Below are positions 40,887 through 49,324 of a stretch of 64,000 nucleotides of DNA, piece by piece. Under the pieces are notes generated by a model, which had not been told where the DNA came from, did not search any database, and worked only from the letters and a program-made list of their open reading frames with translations. The position numbers were made by a program, and so were the translations under genes. The DNA comes from Paracoccaceae bacterium. Lineage in GTDB: Bacteria; Pseudomonadota; Alphaproteobacteria; Rhodobacterales; Rhodobacteraceae. Location of the stretch: contig JAIXZY010000049.1 in the NCBI GenBank assembly GCA_027489355.1, positions 62,001 to 126,000 on the forward strand, written 5' to 3'. The number at the start of each line of letters is the position of its first letter. Position 1 is the stretch's first letter.

Positions 40887-41523
40887 CGATCGTCGCCTCA
40901 GTCGCGGCACGGAGTTCTTCCTCGGTGACGCCGGGGGCAAGCTCGACGATGTGCAGGCCCTTGTGGCCCACGTCGAGGACGCCGAGGTTGGTGATGATGC
41001 GGTCCACCACGCCCTTGCCGGTCAGCGGCAGGGTGCATTCCTTCAGGACCTTCGACTCGCCGTGCTTCGAGGTGTGGTCCATCACCACGACCACGCGGCC
41101 GACGCCGGCCACCAGGTCCATCGCGCCGCCCATGCCCTTCACCAGCTTGCCGGGGATCATCCAGTTGGCGAGGTCGCCATTCTCGGCCACTTCCATCGCA
41201 CCCAGGATCGCCATCGCGATCTTGCCGCCGCGGATCATGGCGAAGCTCTGCGCAGAGTCGAAATAGGCCGTCTGCGGCAGCTCGGTGATGGTCTGCTTGC
41301 CCGCGTTGATGAGGTCCGGGTCTTCCTCGCCCTCATAGGGGAAGGGGCCCATGCCAAGCATCCCGTTCTCGGATTGCAGGGTCACGCTGATCCCCTCGGG
41401 GATGTAGTTCGATACCAGCGTCGGAATGCCGATGCCAAGGTTCACATAGGTCCCGTCGCGCAGTTCCTGCGCCGCGCGGGCGGCCATGCCGTTGCGGTCC
41501 CAGCCTTTGGTCTCGCTCATCAT
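40879..41523 (-). CDS. scoB: 3-oxoacid CoA-transferase subunit B
   Basis: The 214-residue protein starts MMSETKGWDRNGMAARAAQE, overlapping the scoA stop (ATGA). The SCOT-type beta-subunit signature with the catalytic Glu is in VTLQSENGMLGMGPFPYEGE (about residues 48-67). It forms a heterotetramer with ScoA to move CoA from succinyl-CoA to acetoacetate. The small GNAT-like gene follows and overlaps the end. The LuxR-type regulator gene divergent from the pair likely controls it. Confidence 0.93.
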   Translation of the reverse strand: MMSETKGWDRNGMAARAAQELRDGTYVNLGIGIPTLVSNYIPEGISVTLQSENGMLGMGPFPYEGEEDPDLINAGKQTITELPQTAYFDSAQSFAMIRGGKIAMAILGAMEVAENGDLANWMIPGKLVKGMGGAMDLVAGVGRVVVVMDHTSKHGESKVLKECTLPLTGKGVVDRIITNLGVLDVGHKGLHIVELAPGVTEEELRAATEATIVG

Positions 41524-42224
41524 GCAGTCTCCCGCTTGCGGACGGTGCGCTGTTCAATGCGCTTTTCGTGTTTGCCGGTCACGATGCGGTTCACATAAAT
41601 GCCCGGCAGGTGGATGTGGTCCGGGTCGATCGAGCCGAGCGGCACGATTTCCTCGACCTCGACGACGCAGGTCTTGCCGCAGGTGGCGGCAGGGACGTTG
41701 AAGTTGCGGGCGGTCTTGCGGAAGACGAGGTTGCCCGAGGGATCGGCCTTCCAGGCCTTGACGATCGACAGGTCGGCGACGATGCCGCGTTCCAGGATAT
41801 AGGTCTTGCCGTCGAAGTCGTGGTGTTCCTTGCCCTCGGCGATCACGGTGCCGACGCCGGTCGCGGTGTAGAAGCCGGGGATCCCCGCCCCACCGGCCCG
41901 CATCCGTTCGGCGAGCGTGCCCTGCGGGTTGAATTCAAGCTCCAGCTCTCCACTCAGATACTGGCGCATGAATTCGGCGTTCTCGCCCACATAGGACGAG
42001 ATCATCTTCTTCACCTGCCGGGTTTCCAGCAGGACGCCCAGGCCGAAGCCGTCGATGCCGGCGTTGTTCGAGGCGACGGTGAGGCCCTTCACTCCGCTGT
42101 CGCGGATGGCGGCGATCAAAAGCTCGGGGATGCCGCAAAGGCCGAAGCCCCCCGACGCGATCAGCATGCCGTCGTGCAGTAGCCCGTCGAGGGCCGCAGC
42201 GGCGCTGGGGTAGACTTTGTTCAT
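41520..42224 (-). CDS. scoA: 3-oxoacid CoA-transferase subunit A
   Basis: The 234-residue protein starts MNKVYPSAAAALDGLLHDGM after an ideal GGGAGGAG. The SCOT alpha-subunit features IASGGFGLCGIPELLIAAI and GLTVASNNAGIDGFGLGVLL are present. The operon scoA-scoB is head to head with the PAS-LuxR gene, with about 111 bases between. The enzyme degrades acetoacetate or activates 3-oxoacids. The long in-frame extension upstream covers the divergent gene and is rejected. Confidence 0.94.
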   Translation of the reverse strand: MNKVYPSAAAALDGLLHDGMLIASGGFGLCGIPELLIAAIRDSGVKGLTVASNNAGIDGFGLGVLLETRQVKKMISSYVGENAEFMRQYLSGELELEFNPQGTLAERMRAGGAGIPGFYTATGVGTVIAEGKEHHDFDGKTYILERGIVADLSIVKAWKADPSGNLVFRKTARNFNVPAATCGKTCVVEVEEIVPLGSIDPDHIHLPGIYVNRIVTGKHEKRIEQRTVRKRETA

Positions 42225-42307
42225 CGGTGATCTCCTCCCGGTTCCGTCTGGAACATCGGACTGTGATGATCCTGAAAGATTGCGCTGGGGGCTACCATCC
42301 GTAAGAA

Positions 42308-42325
42308 TACGTATATGGCTACGTA
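42308..42325. promoter_or_regulatory. Two TACGTA boxes 12 bp apart
   Basis: TACGTA (42308-42313) and TACGTA (42320-42325) lie on one face of the helix just before the PAS-LuxR gene and 84-101 bases from the scoA start. Each is itself a palindrome. They are candidate sites for the LuxR-type protein. Confidence 0.45.
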
Positions 42326-42335
42326 GAGAGCGGCG

Positions 42336-42881
42336 ATGCGGGACTATGAGCGGCTGGCCTTTCTTCATGCGCCGGATGCGACGCTGATCCTGGCGGACCG
42401 TGTGATCCTGCGGGCCAGCCTTCGGGTGGAGGCGGTGTTCGGCTGGTCCCCGCGTGACCTGGAGGGGCAGTCGATCCGCGTGCTTTATCCGGGGCAGACG
42501 GATTACGAGCTGATCGGTGAGCGGGCGCGCAAGGCCATGCGGGCGGCGCCGGTCTACCGCGACGAACGCTTCATGCGGCGCAAGGACGGGCAGGTCCTGT
42601 GGATGGAGGGCCACGGCACGGCGCTTGATGCCGAGGACCCGCAGCGGCTGGCGGTCTGGACCTACCGCCCGCTGGAGGTAGAAGGCCCGGCTGGGACGCT
42701 GACGCCGACCGAGCGGCGGATCGCGCGCTATCTGGTCAACGGGTTCACCTCGAAGGAGATCGCGCTGGCGATGGGCTCCTCGCCCCGGACGGTCGAAGTC
42801 CACCGCGCGAACATGATCCGCAAGATGGGGGTCAGGAACAGCTTCGAGCTGGTGAGCCGTCTCTTGGCGGGGGTGAGCTGA
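42336..42881 (+). CDS. PAS-LuxR family transcriptional regulator
   Basis: The 181-residue protein has a PAS sensor domain (about residues 8-110: APDATLILADRVILRASLRV...RRKDGQVLWMEG) and a LuxR-type helix-turn-helix at the C-terminus (LTPTERRIARYLVNGFTSKE, SPRTVEVHRANMIRKMGV). It is divergent from scoAB, which it probably controls. There is no acyl-homoserine lactone domain, so the PAS part may bind a small ligand such as an oxoacid or CoA ester (inference). The ATG follows GAGAGCGGCG. Confidence 0.9.
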   Translation: MRDYERLAFLHAPDATLILADRVILRASLRVEAVFGWSPRDLEGQSIRVLYPGQTDYELIGERARKAMRAAPVYRDERFMRRKDGQVLWMEGHGTALDAEDPQRLAVWTYRPLEVEGPAGTLTPTERRIARYLVNGFTSKEIALAMGSSPRTVEVHRANMIRKMGVRNSFELVSRLLAGVS

Positions 42882-42893
42882 GCGGAGAGGGCG

Positions 42894-43931
42894 TCACTCC
42901 TCCTCCAGCAGCGCCCAGTGCAGGTAGGCGGTGGCATTGTGCTGGATGTAGTCAATCTGCACGGCCTTCCCGTCGTCGCCCTTCCAGAACTGACCGTCCC
43001 TGTACCAGTCGAGCTGCGTCGCCAGGTTGTCGGAGGCATGGGCGCGCATCCGGGCAAGAAGGTCCGGCGACAGAAGGCCGGGGCGGTTCCGCGCCAGCAG
43101 CAGCACGCGGGTCAGCGCCTCGGACCGGCACGCGATGGGGGTGGACTGGCGGCGGTAGCGGTAGGACGGATCATGCAGGATCGCTTCCATGAGCCCCGTC
43201 AGATAGGCCGAGCCGAGGGCCTCTGGCACGACGTCGAGGCGAACCGCCTCGCAGGCCGCATAGGCCATCCAGTGGCTTTGCTGGGCGAACCCGTAGCCCT
43301 TGCGCATCAGCGCGATCGTGGCGCGCGTCAGTTCGGGCGTGGTCGGGCCGGTCATCAGGAGACCGAAGATCGCCTCGCCGGTGTAGTAGTCCGAGCGGAA
43401 GGAATGGACCTCGCCCGAGGGGAAGGCGCGCTTGTGGCGAAAGTCCTCGCCGTCGATTTCGCTGAGCGCATAGGTGCGCATCCGGGCGATGGTCTCCTCC
43501 AGGCCAAGCGGCATGGACTGCGGTGTGAAGTCGCGCAGACGGTGCAAGTTCCGGATGGCGGACAGCGCCAGAAGCCCCAGGCCCACGCCGCCCAGCTTGA
43601 CCACCCCGTTGCCGACCAAGGCCAGGGCCGGTTCGGCGGACCACGGCACGGGTTCAAGCTTGCGTCCGATGAAGGCGGTCGCGCGCCGGAGCGCCTGCAT
43701 CACCTCCGGGTCCACGGTTCCGGGCATGCGTTTGACCGCGCGCGCCATGAACCAGACGGTCCCGCAGTGCCGTAGAAGGTTGTAGCCGGTGTGGACTGCG
43801 GTGATGTCATCGGCCTCGTGCGAATAGATGAAGCGGCCGTTCGGCTGGACCAGTCGCGCCAGGTGGCCCAGCGACGCTGCAACGATGTCACGGGACTGGA
43901 AGGATGTGACGGGGGCTGGCGTCGCGGACAT
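42894..43931 (-). CDS. Uncharacterised helical protein, possible alpha/alpha toroid
   Basis: The 345-residue protein starts MSATPAPVTSFQSRDIVAAS. It contains GRFIYSHEADDITAVHTGYN followed by LLRHCGTVWFMARAVKRM near residues 30-65. It has repeated helix pairs and a C-terminal IQHNATAYLHWALLEEE. These features resemble alpha/alpha-barrel glycosidase or lanthionine-cyclase-like toroids, but no catalytic or zinc set is certain. No signal peptide is seen. It is convergent with the PAS-LuxR gene, and a tRNA gene lies on its other side. Function unknown. Confidence 0.6.
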   Translation of the reverse strand: MSATPAPVTSFQSRDIVAASLGHLARLVQPNGRFIYSHEADDITAVHTGYNLLRHCGTVWFMARAVKRMPGTVDPEVMQALRRATAFIGRKLEPVPWSAEPALALVGNGVVKLGGVGLGLLALSAIRNLHRLRDFTPQSMPLGLEETIARMRTYALSEIDGEDFRHKRAFPSGEVHSFRSDYYTGEAIFGLLMTGPTTPELTRATIALMRKGYGFAQQSHWMAYAACEAVRLDVVPEALGSAYLTGLMEAILHDPSYRYRRQSTPIACRSEALTRVLLLARNRPGLLSPDLLARMRAHASDNLATQLDWYRDGQFWKGDDGKAVQIDYIQHNATAYLHWALLEEE

Positions 43932-44036
43932 GCGGGCTCTCCTTCAACGTGGTGGCGCAAGCTAGACGGGGTGGACGGGGAAAGGCAAGGAGCGGGGTTT
44001 CGCCCGCTCTCGCCAGCCGCTAAGGTCGCGACCGCC

Positions 44037-44122
44037 GCCCGCGTGGTGAAATGGTAGACACAGGGGACTTAAAATCCCTCGGCTGCAAGGCCATGCCGGT
44101 TCAAGTCCGGCCGCGGGCACCA
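44037..44122 (+). tRNA. tRNA-Leu (anticodon UAA)
   Basis: The 7-base acceptor stem GCCCGCG pairs with CGCGGGC, followed by discriminator A and encoded CCA. The D-arm is GTGAAATGGTAGACAC, the anticodon stem GGGGA/TCCCT holds loop CTTAAAA with anticodon TAA, and the long variable arm is that of class II tRNA. The T-arm GCCGG-TTCAAGT-CCGGC is canonical. Confidence 0.96.
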
Positions 44123-44162
44123 GTCTGCTCCTGCGCAGAAGGATGTCGGGACCGCCCGCCGG

Positions 44163-44810
44163 TCAGGCCCTGGTCGCGCCGGTCCCGGACAGAAGCTGCG
44201 CGACCTCGGTGTCGGTGACCTGGGGGAAGTCGTGGTAGGCTGCGCCGACGCCGGCCAGTCCGGCCTCGGGATAGGGGCAGATCAGCGGAGCCACGTCGGC
44301 CGGCAGCAGGCGAAGCGCAGGACCAAGCGCCACCGGCAGCGCCACCCCGATCTGCGCCGCGCCCTGGCGCCGCACGGCAGCAAGCGCGGCGCGCAAGGTG
44401 GCGCCTGTGGCCATGCCGTCATCGACGATCAGGACCTTGCGCCCGGCCAGTGGCAGTCCCGGCGCGGCCCAGAGCTTGCGGCGGCGGGCGATCTCGTCCA
44501 GTTCGGGCCGTGCAAGGCAGGTCACGTCAGCGTCGGTCAGTCCGAAGCGGGTGCAGAGGGCCTGGTTCACGACCCTTTCGTCGGGGCCGGGTCCCGTGAC
44601 GGCAGCCAGCGCAAGCTCGGGGTCGCCGGGCGACCCGACCTTGCGCACAAGCATCAGGTCCAGCGTCGCCCCCAGATGGCGGGCAATCGCAGCGGCGATG
44701 GGCACGCCGCCGCGCGGCAGGGCAAGGACCAGCCAGTCCTTCCCCACCTCGGCCGGCAGGCTGCGGATGAGGGTCTCGGCGGCCTCGGCCCTGTCACGGA
44801 AGAAGGCCAT
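44163..44810 (-). CDS. Phosphoribosyltransferase-fold protein
   Basis: The 215-residue protein starts MAFFRDRAEAAETLIRSLPA. The PRPP-binding motif is VLIVDDGMATGATLRAALAA (about residue 120), and the pyrophosphate loop is LALPRGGVPIAAAIARHLGA (about residue 30). It belongs to the ComF/PRTase-like group that accompanies stress-linked operons, and neither the base nor a salvage role is known. It is the last gene of the operon with the MBL hydrolase, FtsH and MgtA-type ATPase, 148 bases after the MgtA stop. That gap may contain a small leader frame. Confidence 0.8.
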   Translation of the reverse strand: MAFFRDRAEAAETLIRSLPAEVGKDWLVLALPRGGVPIAAAIARHLGATLDLMLVRKVGSPGDPELALAAVTGPGPDERVVNQALCTRFGLTDADVTCLARPELDEIARRRKLWAAPGLPLAGRKVLIVDDGMATGATLRAALAAVRRQGAAQIGVALPVALGPALRLLPADVAPLICPYPEAGLAGVGAAYHDFPQVTDTEVAQLLSGTGATRA

Positions 44811-44958
44811 CTCAGGCCGCCGTTCCGTAACAGAGCCGATGCCCGGTCATTCCCGCTGCTCTGGTCATCGGCGTCTCCTTGCGGCGGCAGGGGGGAGGGA
44901 AAGCCTGCCAGGGTCGCGGGTCGGGCGGAGAGGCGCGTTCATTGCGGCTACCAGGGTT

Positions 44959-47496
44959 TCAGGATGCGCCGTGGCGGTAAAAGGCCCGCTTCAGCACCTC
45001 GGTTGCAAGCAGATAGAGGACGACGATGCCCCCGCAGGACGCCAGGACCGGAAGCGGCAGAGGCCCAAGGCCGAAGGCCGGTGCGACCACCGGCAGAAAG
45101 GGCAGGGCGAGGGCAAGGACGGCGACGGACAGGGTCGCGGCCAGCAGCACGGTTCCGGGCCGGCTTGACCAGAAGCGCCGACGCGTGCGCAGCACCATGA
45201 CGACCGCAAGCTCGGTCAGCAGCGAGACGACGAACCATGTGGACTGGAACTCCTGCGCGCCGGCGTTGAACAGGCGGATCAGGATCAGGAAGGTCAAGAG
45301 GTCGAAGACCGTGCTGATCAGGCCGAAGACAACCATGTATCTGCGGATGCGGGCGATGTTCCAGCGCGGGGCCTGGCGCACCGCCTCGGGGTCGACACGG
45401 TCGCCAGCCACGGCCAGCGAGGGGATGTCGGACAGGAAGTTGTTCAGCAGGATCTGCGCGGCGGTCAGGGGCAGGAACGGCAGGAACAACGTGCCGGCGG
45501 CCATGCTGATCATGTTGCCGAAGTTCGCGCTGGTGGTGATCTGGATGTATTTCAGCGTGTTGGCAAAGGTCCGGCGACCGTCCAGGATCCCCTGGCGCAG
45601 GATGTCGAGGTCGGGTGCCAGCAGCACGATGTCCGCGCTTTCCCGCGCCACGTCCACCGCATCCTCGACCGAGATGCCCACGTCGGCCTGCCGCAGGGCA
45701 GGGGCATCGTTGATCCCGTCCCCCAGATAGGCCACCGAATGCCCCCGGGTCTGCAGCGCGCGCACGATGCGCTCTTTCTGCTGCGGGTCGGCCTCGGCGA
45801 AGACGTTGCACTGTTCGGCCAGGTGCCAGAGCGCCTCGTCCCGCGTCGCCACAAGGTCGGCCCCGGTGATGACGGTGGGCACCAGGCCCACCCCGCGGGC
45901 CACGTGTTCGGCCACATGTCGATTGTCGCCGGTGATGATCTTGACCGAGATGCCAAGCTCCGCCAGCGCGCCAAGGGTCCGGTCGATCCCTGGCTTCAGC
46001 GGATCGACGAAAAGCAGGAAACCCGCAAAGGTCATGCCCGCTTCGTCCGGGACCTCGTAGCGCGGCTTCGGCGGCAGCCGGCGGGTTGCGACACCCAGCA
46101 CGCGCACGCCCTCGGCCCCCTTTTCCGCCACCAGAGCCGCCAGCCGGGTCCGCACCGCCGTATCCACCGGGACCGGCCCGGCCGGAGAGGCCACCGTATC
46201 GCAGCACGCCAGCACCGCGTCGAAGGCGCCCTTTGTCACCACCAGATGCGCCTCGTCCTGCGGCAGGTCGACGACGATGGTCAGCCGCTTGCGGCGGAAG
46301 TCGTAGGGGATTTCGTCCACCTTCGGCTGGTCGGGCAGCGCCACGCCGCGCGCGGCCGCAGCCGCGACGATGGCCTCGTCCAGCGGGTTTTCGATCCCGG
46401 TCTCGAAATGCGCGTTGATCAGGGCCAGGCGGAAGACCTCGTCAGACGCTTCGCCCGCCGGGTCGGTCGCCGCCGCAAGGGCCATCTGCCCGCTGGTCAG
46501 CGTGCCGGTCTTGTCGGTGCACAGGATGTCGGCGGTGCCCAGGTTCTCGATCGCGGCCGAGCGGCGGACGAGCACACCTTCCTTCGCCATCCGCCGCGCG
46601 CCCGCAGCCATAGTCACGCTGACGATGGCGGGCAGAAGCTCGGGCGTCAGGCCGACGGCCAGCGCCACGGCGAAGAGCAGGCTGTCGATCACCGGACGGT
46701 CGAGCAGGAGGTTCGCGGTCAGGACGAGGGTCACGATCACCATCATCACCCGCATCAGCAGCGCGCCAAAGCGGCGCAGCCCGCGTTCGAAATCCGTCTC
46801 GGGGTCGCGCCCGGCCATACGTTCGGCGATGGCACCATATTCGGTCCCACGTCCCACGGCCACGACCAGCATCCGGGCCGTGCCGCTGCGGACCGAGGTG
46901 CCGAGATACACCGCGTTGGTCCGCCCGGCCAGCGGCGCCTGAGCCGGGGACGGAGCGGGGCGCTTTTCCACCGGAAAGGATTCGCCTGTCAGCGCGGCCT
47001 GGCTGACCAGGAAGTCCCGGGCCTCGATCACCACCCCGTCGGCGGGGATCAGGTTGCCTGCCGACAGAAGCACGAGATCCCCCGGCACGACCGTATCGGC
47101 CGGCACGACGGAGGGTTCGCCCCCGCGCAGCACCGTGACCGTCAGCGCGAGTTTCGCCTGCAAGGCCTGCACGGCGCGGGCGGCACGGTATTCCTGCGCA
47201 AAGCTCAGCAGCGTGCTGCCGGCCACGATGGCAAGGATGATCGCGGCCTCGGTCCATTCCTGCACCATCATCGACACGACGGCCGCAAGGATCAGGATCA
47301 GCACCAGGGGACTTTCGTACTGGCGCAAGAGCAGTCCTGGCCAGCGGCGCGCCTCGTGCACGGCCAGCCGGTTCGTCCCCGCACGTCCCTGCCGCCGGGC
47401 GGCCTCGGCACCGTCCAGCCCGTCTGACCCCGAGCCCACCGCCGCCAGAAGCTCGGACGCGGGCCGGGACCACCAGGCGTCGGGCCGGTCAGGCAT
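44959..47496 (-). CDS. MgtA-type P-ATPase (magnesium-translocating family)
   Basis: The 845-residue P-type ATPase starts [20 protein letters not shown]; the ATG at 47496 overlaps the end of ftsH. The phosphorylation motif DKTGTLTSGQM lies near residue 325, TGESFPVEKR near residue 170 is the actuator loop, and GDGINDAPALRQADVGISVE near residue 590 is the hinge. The C-terminal helices have SDIPSLAVAGDRVDPE and the FDLLTFLILIRLF pattern of MgtA. P3B pumps import Mg2+ in response to stress. Substrate specificity is by family only. It sits within a likely low-oxygen operon. Confidence 0.85.
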   Translation of the reverse strand: MPDRPDAWWSRPASELLAAVGSGSDGLDGAEAARRQGRAGTNRLAVHEARRWPGLLLRQYESPLVLILILAAVVSMMVQEWTEAAIILAIVAGSTLLSFAQEYRAARAVQALQAKLALTVTVLRGGEPSVVPADTVVPGDLVLLSAGNLIPADGVVIEARDFLVSQAALTGESFPVEKRPAPSPAQAPLAGRTNAVYLGTSVRSGTARMLVVAVGRGTEYGAIAERMAGRDPETDFERGLRRFGALLMRVMMVIVTLVLTANLLLDRPVIDSLLFAVALAVGLTPELLPAIVSVTMAAGARRMAKEGVLVRRSAAIENLGTADILCTDKTGTLTSGQMALAAATDPAGEASDEVFRLALINAHFETGIENPLDEAIVAAAAARGVALPDQPKVDEIPYDFRRKRLTIVVDLPQDEAHLVVTKGAFDAVLACCDTVASPAGPVPVDTAVRTRLAALVAEKGAEGVRVLGVATRRLPPKPRYEVPDEAGMTFAGFLLFVDPLKPGIDRTLGALAELGISVKIITGDNRHVAEHVARGVGLVPTVITGADLVATRDEALWHLAEQCNVFAEADPQQKERIVRALQTRGHSVAYLGDGINDAPALRQADVGISVEDAVDVARESADIVLLAPDLDILRQGILDGRRTFANTLKYIQITTSANFGNMISMAAGTLFLPFLPLTAAQILLNNFLSDIPSLAVAGDRVDPEAVRQAPRWNIARIRRYMVVFGLISTVFDLLTFLILIRLFNAGAQEFQSTWFVVSLLTELAVVMVLRTRRRFWSSRPGTVLLAATLSVAVLALALPFLPVVAPAFGLGPLPLPVLASCGGIVVLYLLATEVLKRAFYRHGAS

Positions 47497-49306
47497 CGGC
47501 CACCCCAACCGCCCGGCGCAGCGGAGCGAAGTCTTCCGGCGTCAGGCTTTCCCGCTGCAACAGAAGCGCCGCGCCCGCGTCGAGATCCCGGCGCCGCGCC
47601 GTCAGGATCGTCCGCGCCCGATCATAGGCCTCGGCCACCAGCGCGCGCACCGCCAGATCGATTTCGCGCGCCGTTGCCTCGGAAAACTCCCTGGCCCGTC
47701 CCGTCAAAGTCCCGTCCCCCAGGAATCGCAACTTCTGTTCCTCCAGCACCACGTTGCCGATGGGCTCGGCCATGCCGTAGCGCGTGACGCATTCCCGGGC
47801 GATGTCTGTCACCTTGGCCAGGTCGTCGGACGCCCCGGTCGATACCTCGCCGAAGACCAGCGCCTCGGCCGCGCGTCCGGCCAGAAGGACGACCATCCGG
47901 TCCTTCAGCTCGGACAGCGTGATCAGGAAGCGGTCCTCGGTCGGGCGCTGCATGGTGAAACCCAGCGCCCCGACCGAGCGGGGGATGATCGTCACCTTCT
48001 GCACCGGGTCCATGCCGGGCAAAGAGGCCGCGGCCAGCGCGTGGCCCATCTCGTGATGCGCGACGCGCGCGCGTTCATCGGGGTTCATGATGCGGGTCTT
48101 GCGCTCGGCCCCGGCGACGATGCGTTCGACGGCGGCGGTGAAATCGGCCGCCGACACGCGTTCCGCCCCGCGCCGGGTGGCGACGATGGCGGACTCGTTC
48201 ACCAGGTTTGCCAGATCCGCGCCGGTAAAGCCCGTGGTCAGACCCGCGATCTCGTCCAGGTGCAGGTCGGGATCGGCCTTGATCTTGCGCATGTGGACCC
48301 GAAGGATCTGCTCGCGCCCGATCTTGTCGGGCCGGTCCACAACGATCTGCCGGTCGAAGCGTCCCGCCCGCAGCAGCGCCGGGTCCAGGATCTCGGGCCG
48401 GTTGGTCGCGGCGAGAAGCACGATGCCCACCGCCGGGTCGAATCCGTCCAGTTCGGCCAGAAGCTGGTTCAGCGTCTGCTCCTTCTCATCGTTGCCGCCG
48501 TATCCGGACACCCCGGTTCGCGCCCGGCCCAGGGCATCCAGCTCGTCGATGAAGATGATGCAGGGGGCCGCCAGCCGGGCCTGTTCGAACAGGTCGCGCA
48601 CCCGGGCGGCGCCGGCGCCCACGAACATCTCGACGAATTCGGACCCCGAGATCGAGAAGAACGGCACCTTCGCCTCGCCCGCGATGGCGCGGGCCAGCAG
48701 CGTCTTGCCGGTGCCGGGGGGGCCGACCAGCAGGATTCCCTTCGGAATGCGGGCCCCCAGACGCCCATAGCGGTCGCGGTCGTTCAGGAAGGACACGACC
48801 TCCTGCAGTTCGGCCTTGGCCTCGTCCACTCCCGCCACGTTGTCGAAGGTCACGCCGGTGTCGCGTTCGACATAGACCTTGGCCCTGGACTTGCCGATGT
48901 TCACCAGTCCGCCCATGCCCTGACGCTCGGCGAGGCGGCGGATGAAGAAGGCCCAAATGCCTATGAACAGCAGCGTCGGCATCACCCAGGACAGGAGAGT
49001 CGTCAGCCAGGTCTGGTCATGGCCGCCGCCGAAGGTGACGCCTTTCCTGGCCAGTTCGGCTGCAAAGCCTGGCTCGACCCGCGTGGTGATGAAATCCGGC
49101 TTGCCGTCCACCGGTTCGCTGAAGTGCCCGGAGATCTCGGTCTCGGTCACGGTGACCGAGCTTATGCGTCCGGCGTCGAGATAGGACAGAAACTGGCTGT
49201 AGTCGATCACCGCCGTGGTCCGCCAGGCCATCCAGGCCTGAAAGCCAAGCACCATCAGCAGGGCGAACACGAAATATCCCAGATTGGTGCGATGTTTCGG
49301 TTCCAA
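47489..49306 (-). CDS. ftsH: Accessory FtsH-type AAA metalloprotease
   Basis: The 605-residue protein has two N-terminal membrane helices (about residues 10-27 and 100-120), an AAA domain with [19 protein letters not shown] (Walker A, about 195) and [16 protein letters not shown] (Walker B, about 255), and the zinc protease site [10 protein letters not shown] (HExxH, about 415). FtsH degrades membrane and regulatory proteins. This gene lies in an operon with MBL hydrolase and MgtA, not beside tilS as the housekeeping copy usually does, so it is probably an extra, stress-specialised copy. No truncation. Confidence 0.92.
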   Translation of the reverse strand: MEPKHRTNLGYFVFALLMVLGFQAWMAWRTTAVIDYSQFLSYLDAGRISSVTVTETEISGHFSEPVDGKPDFITTRVEPGFAAELARKGVTFGGGHDQTWLTTLLSWVMPTLLFIGIWAFFIRRLAERQGMGGLVNIGKSRAKVYVERDTGVTFDNVAGVDEAKAELQEVVSFLNDRDRYGRLGARIPKGILLVGPPGTGKTLLARAIAGEAKVPFFSISGSEFVEMFVGAGAARVRDLFEQARLAAPCIIFIDELDALGRARTGVSGYGGNDEKEQTLNQLLAELDGFDPAVGIVLLAATNRPEILDPALLRAGRFDRQIVVDRPDKIGREQILRVHMRKIKADPDLHLDEIAGLTTGFTGADLANLVNESAIVATRRGAERVSAADFTAAVERIVAGAERKTRIMNPDERARVAHHEMGHALAAASLPGMDPVQKVTIIPRSVGALGFTMQRPTEDRFLITLSELKDRMVVLLAGRAAEALVFGEVSTGASDDLAKVTDIARECVTRYGMAEPIGNVVLEEQKLRFLGDGTLTGRAREFSEATAREIDLAVRALVAEAYDRARTILTARRRDLDAGAALLLQRESLTPEDFAPLRRAVGVADA

Positions 49307-49324
49307 CTGGCGTCTCCTTGGGCC

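Noticed and set aside
44037-44122. tRNA-Leu as an integration site for the neighbouring FtsH-MgtA island
   Set aside because: No integrase, no second copy of the tRNA 3' end and no change in base composition were seen around 44-51 kb.
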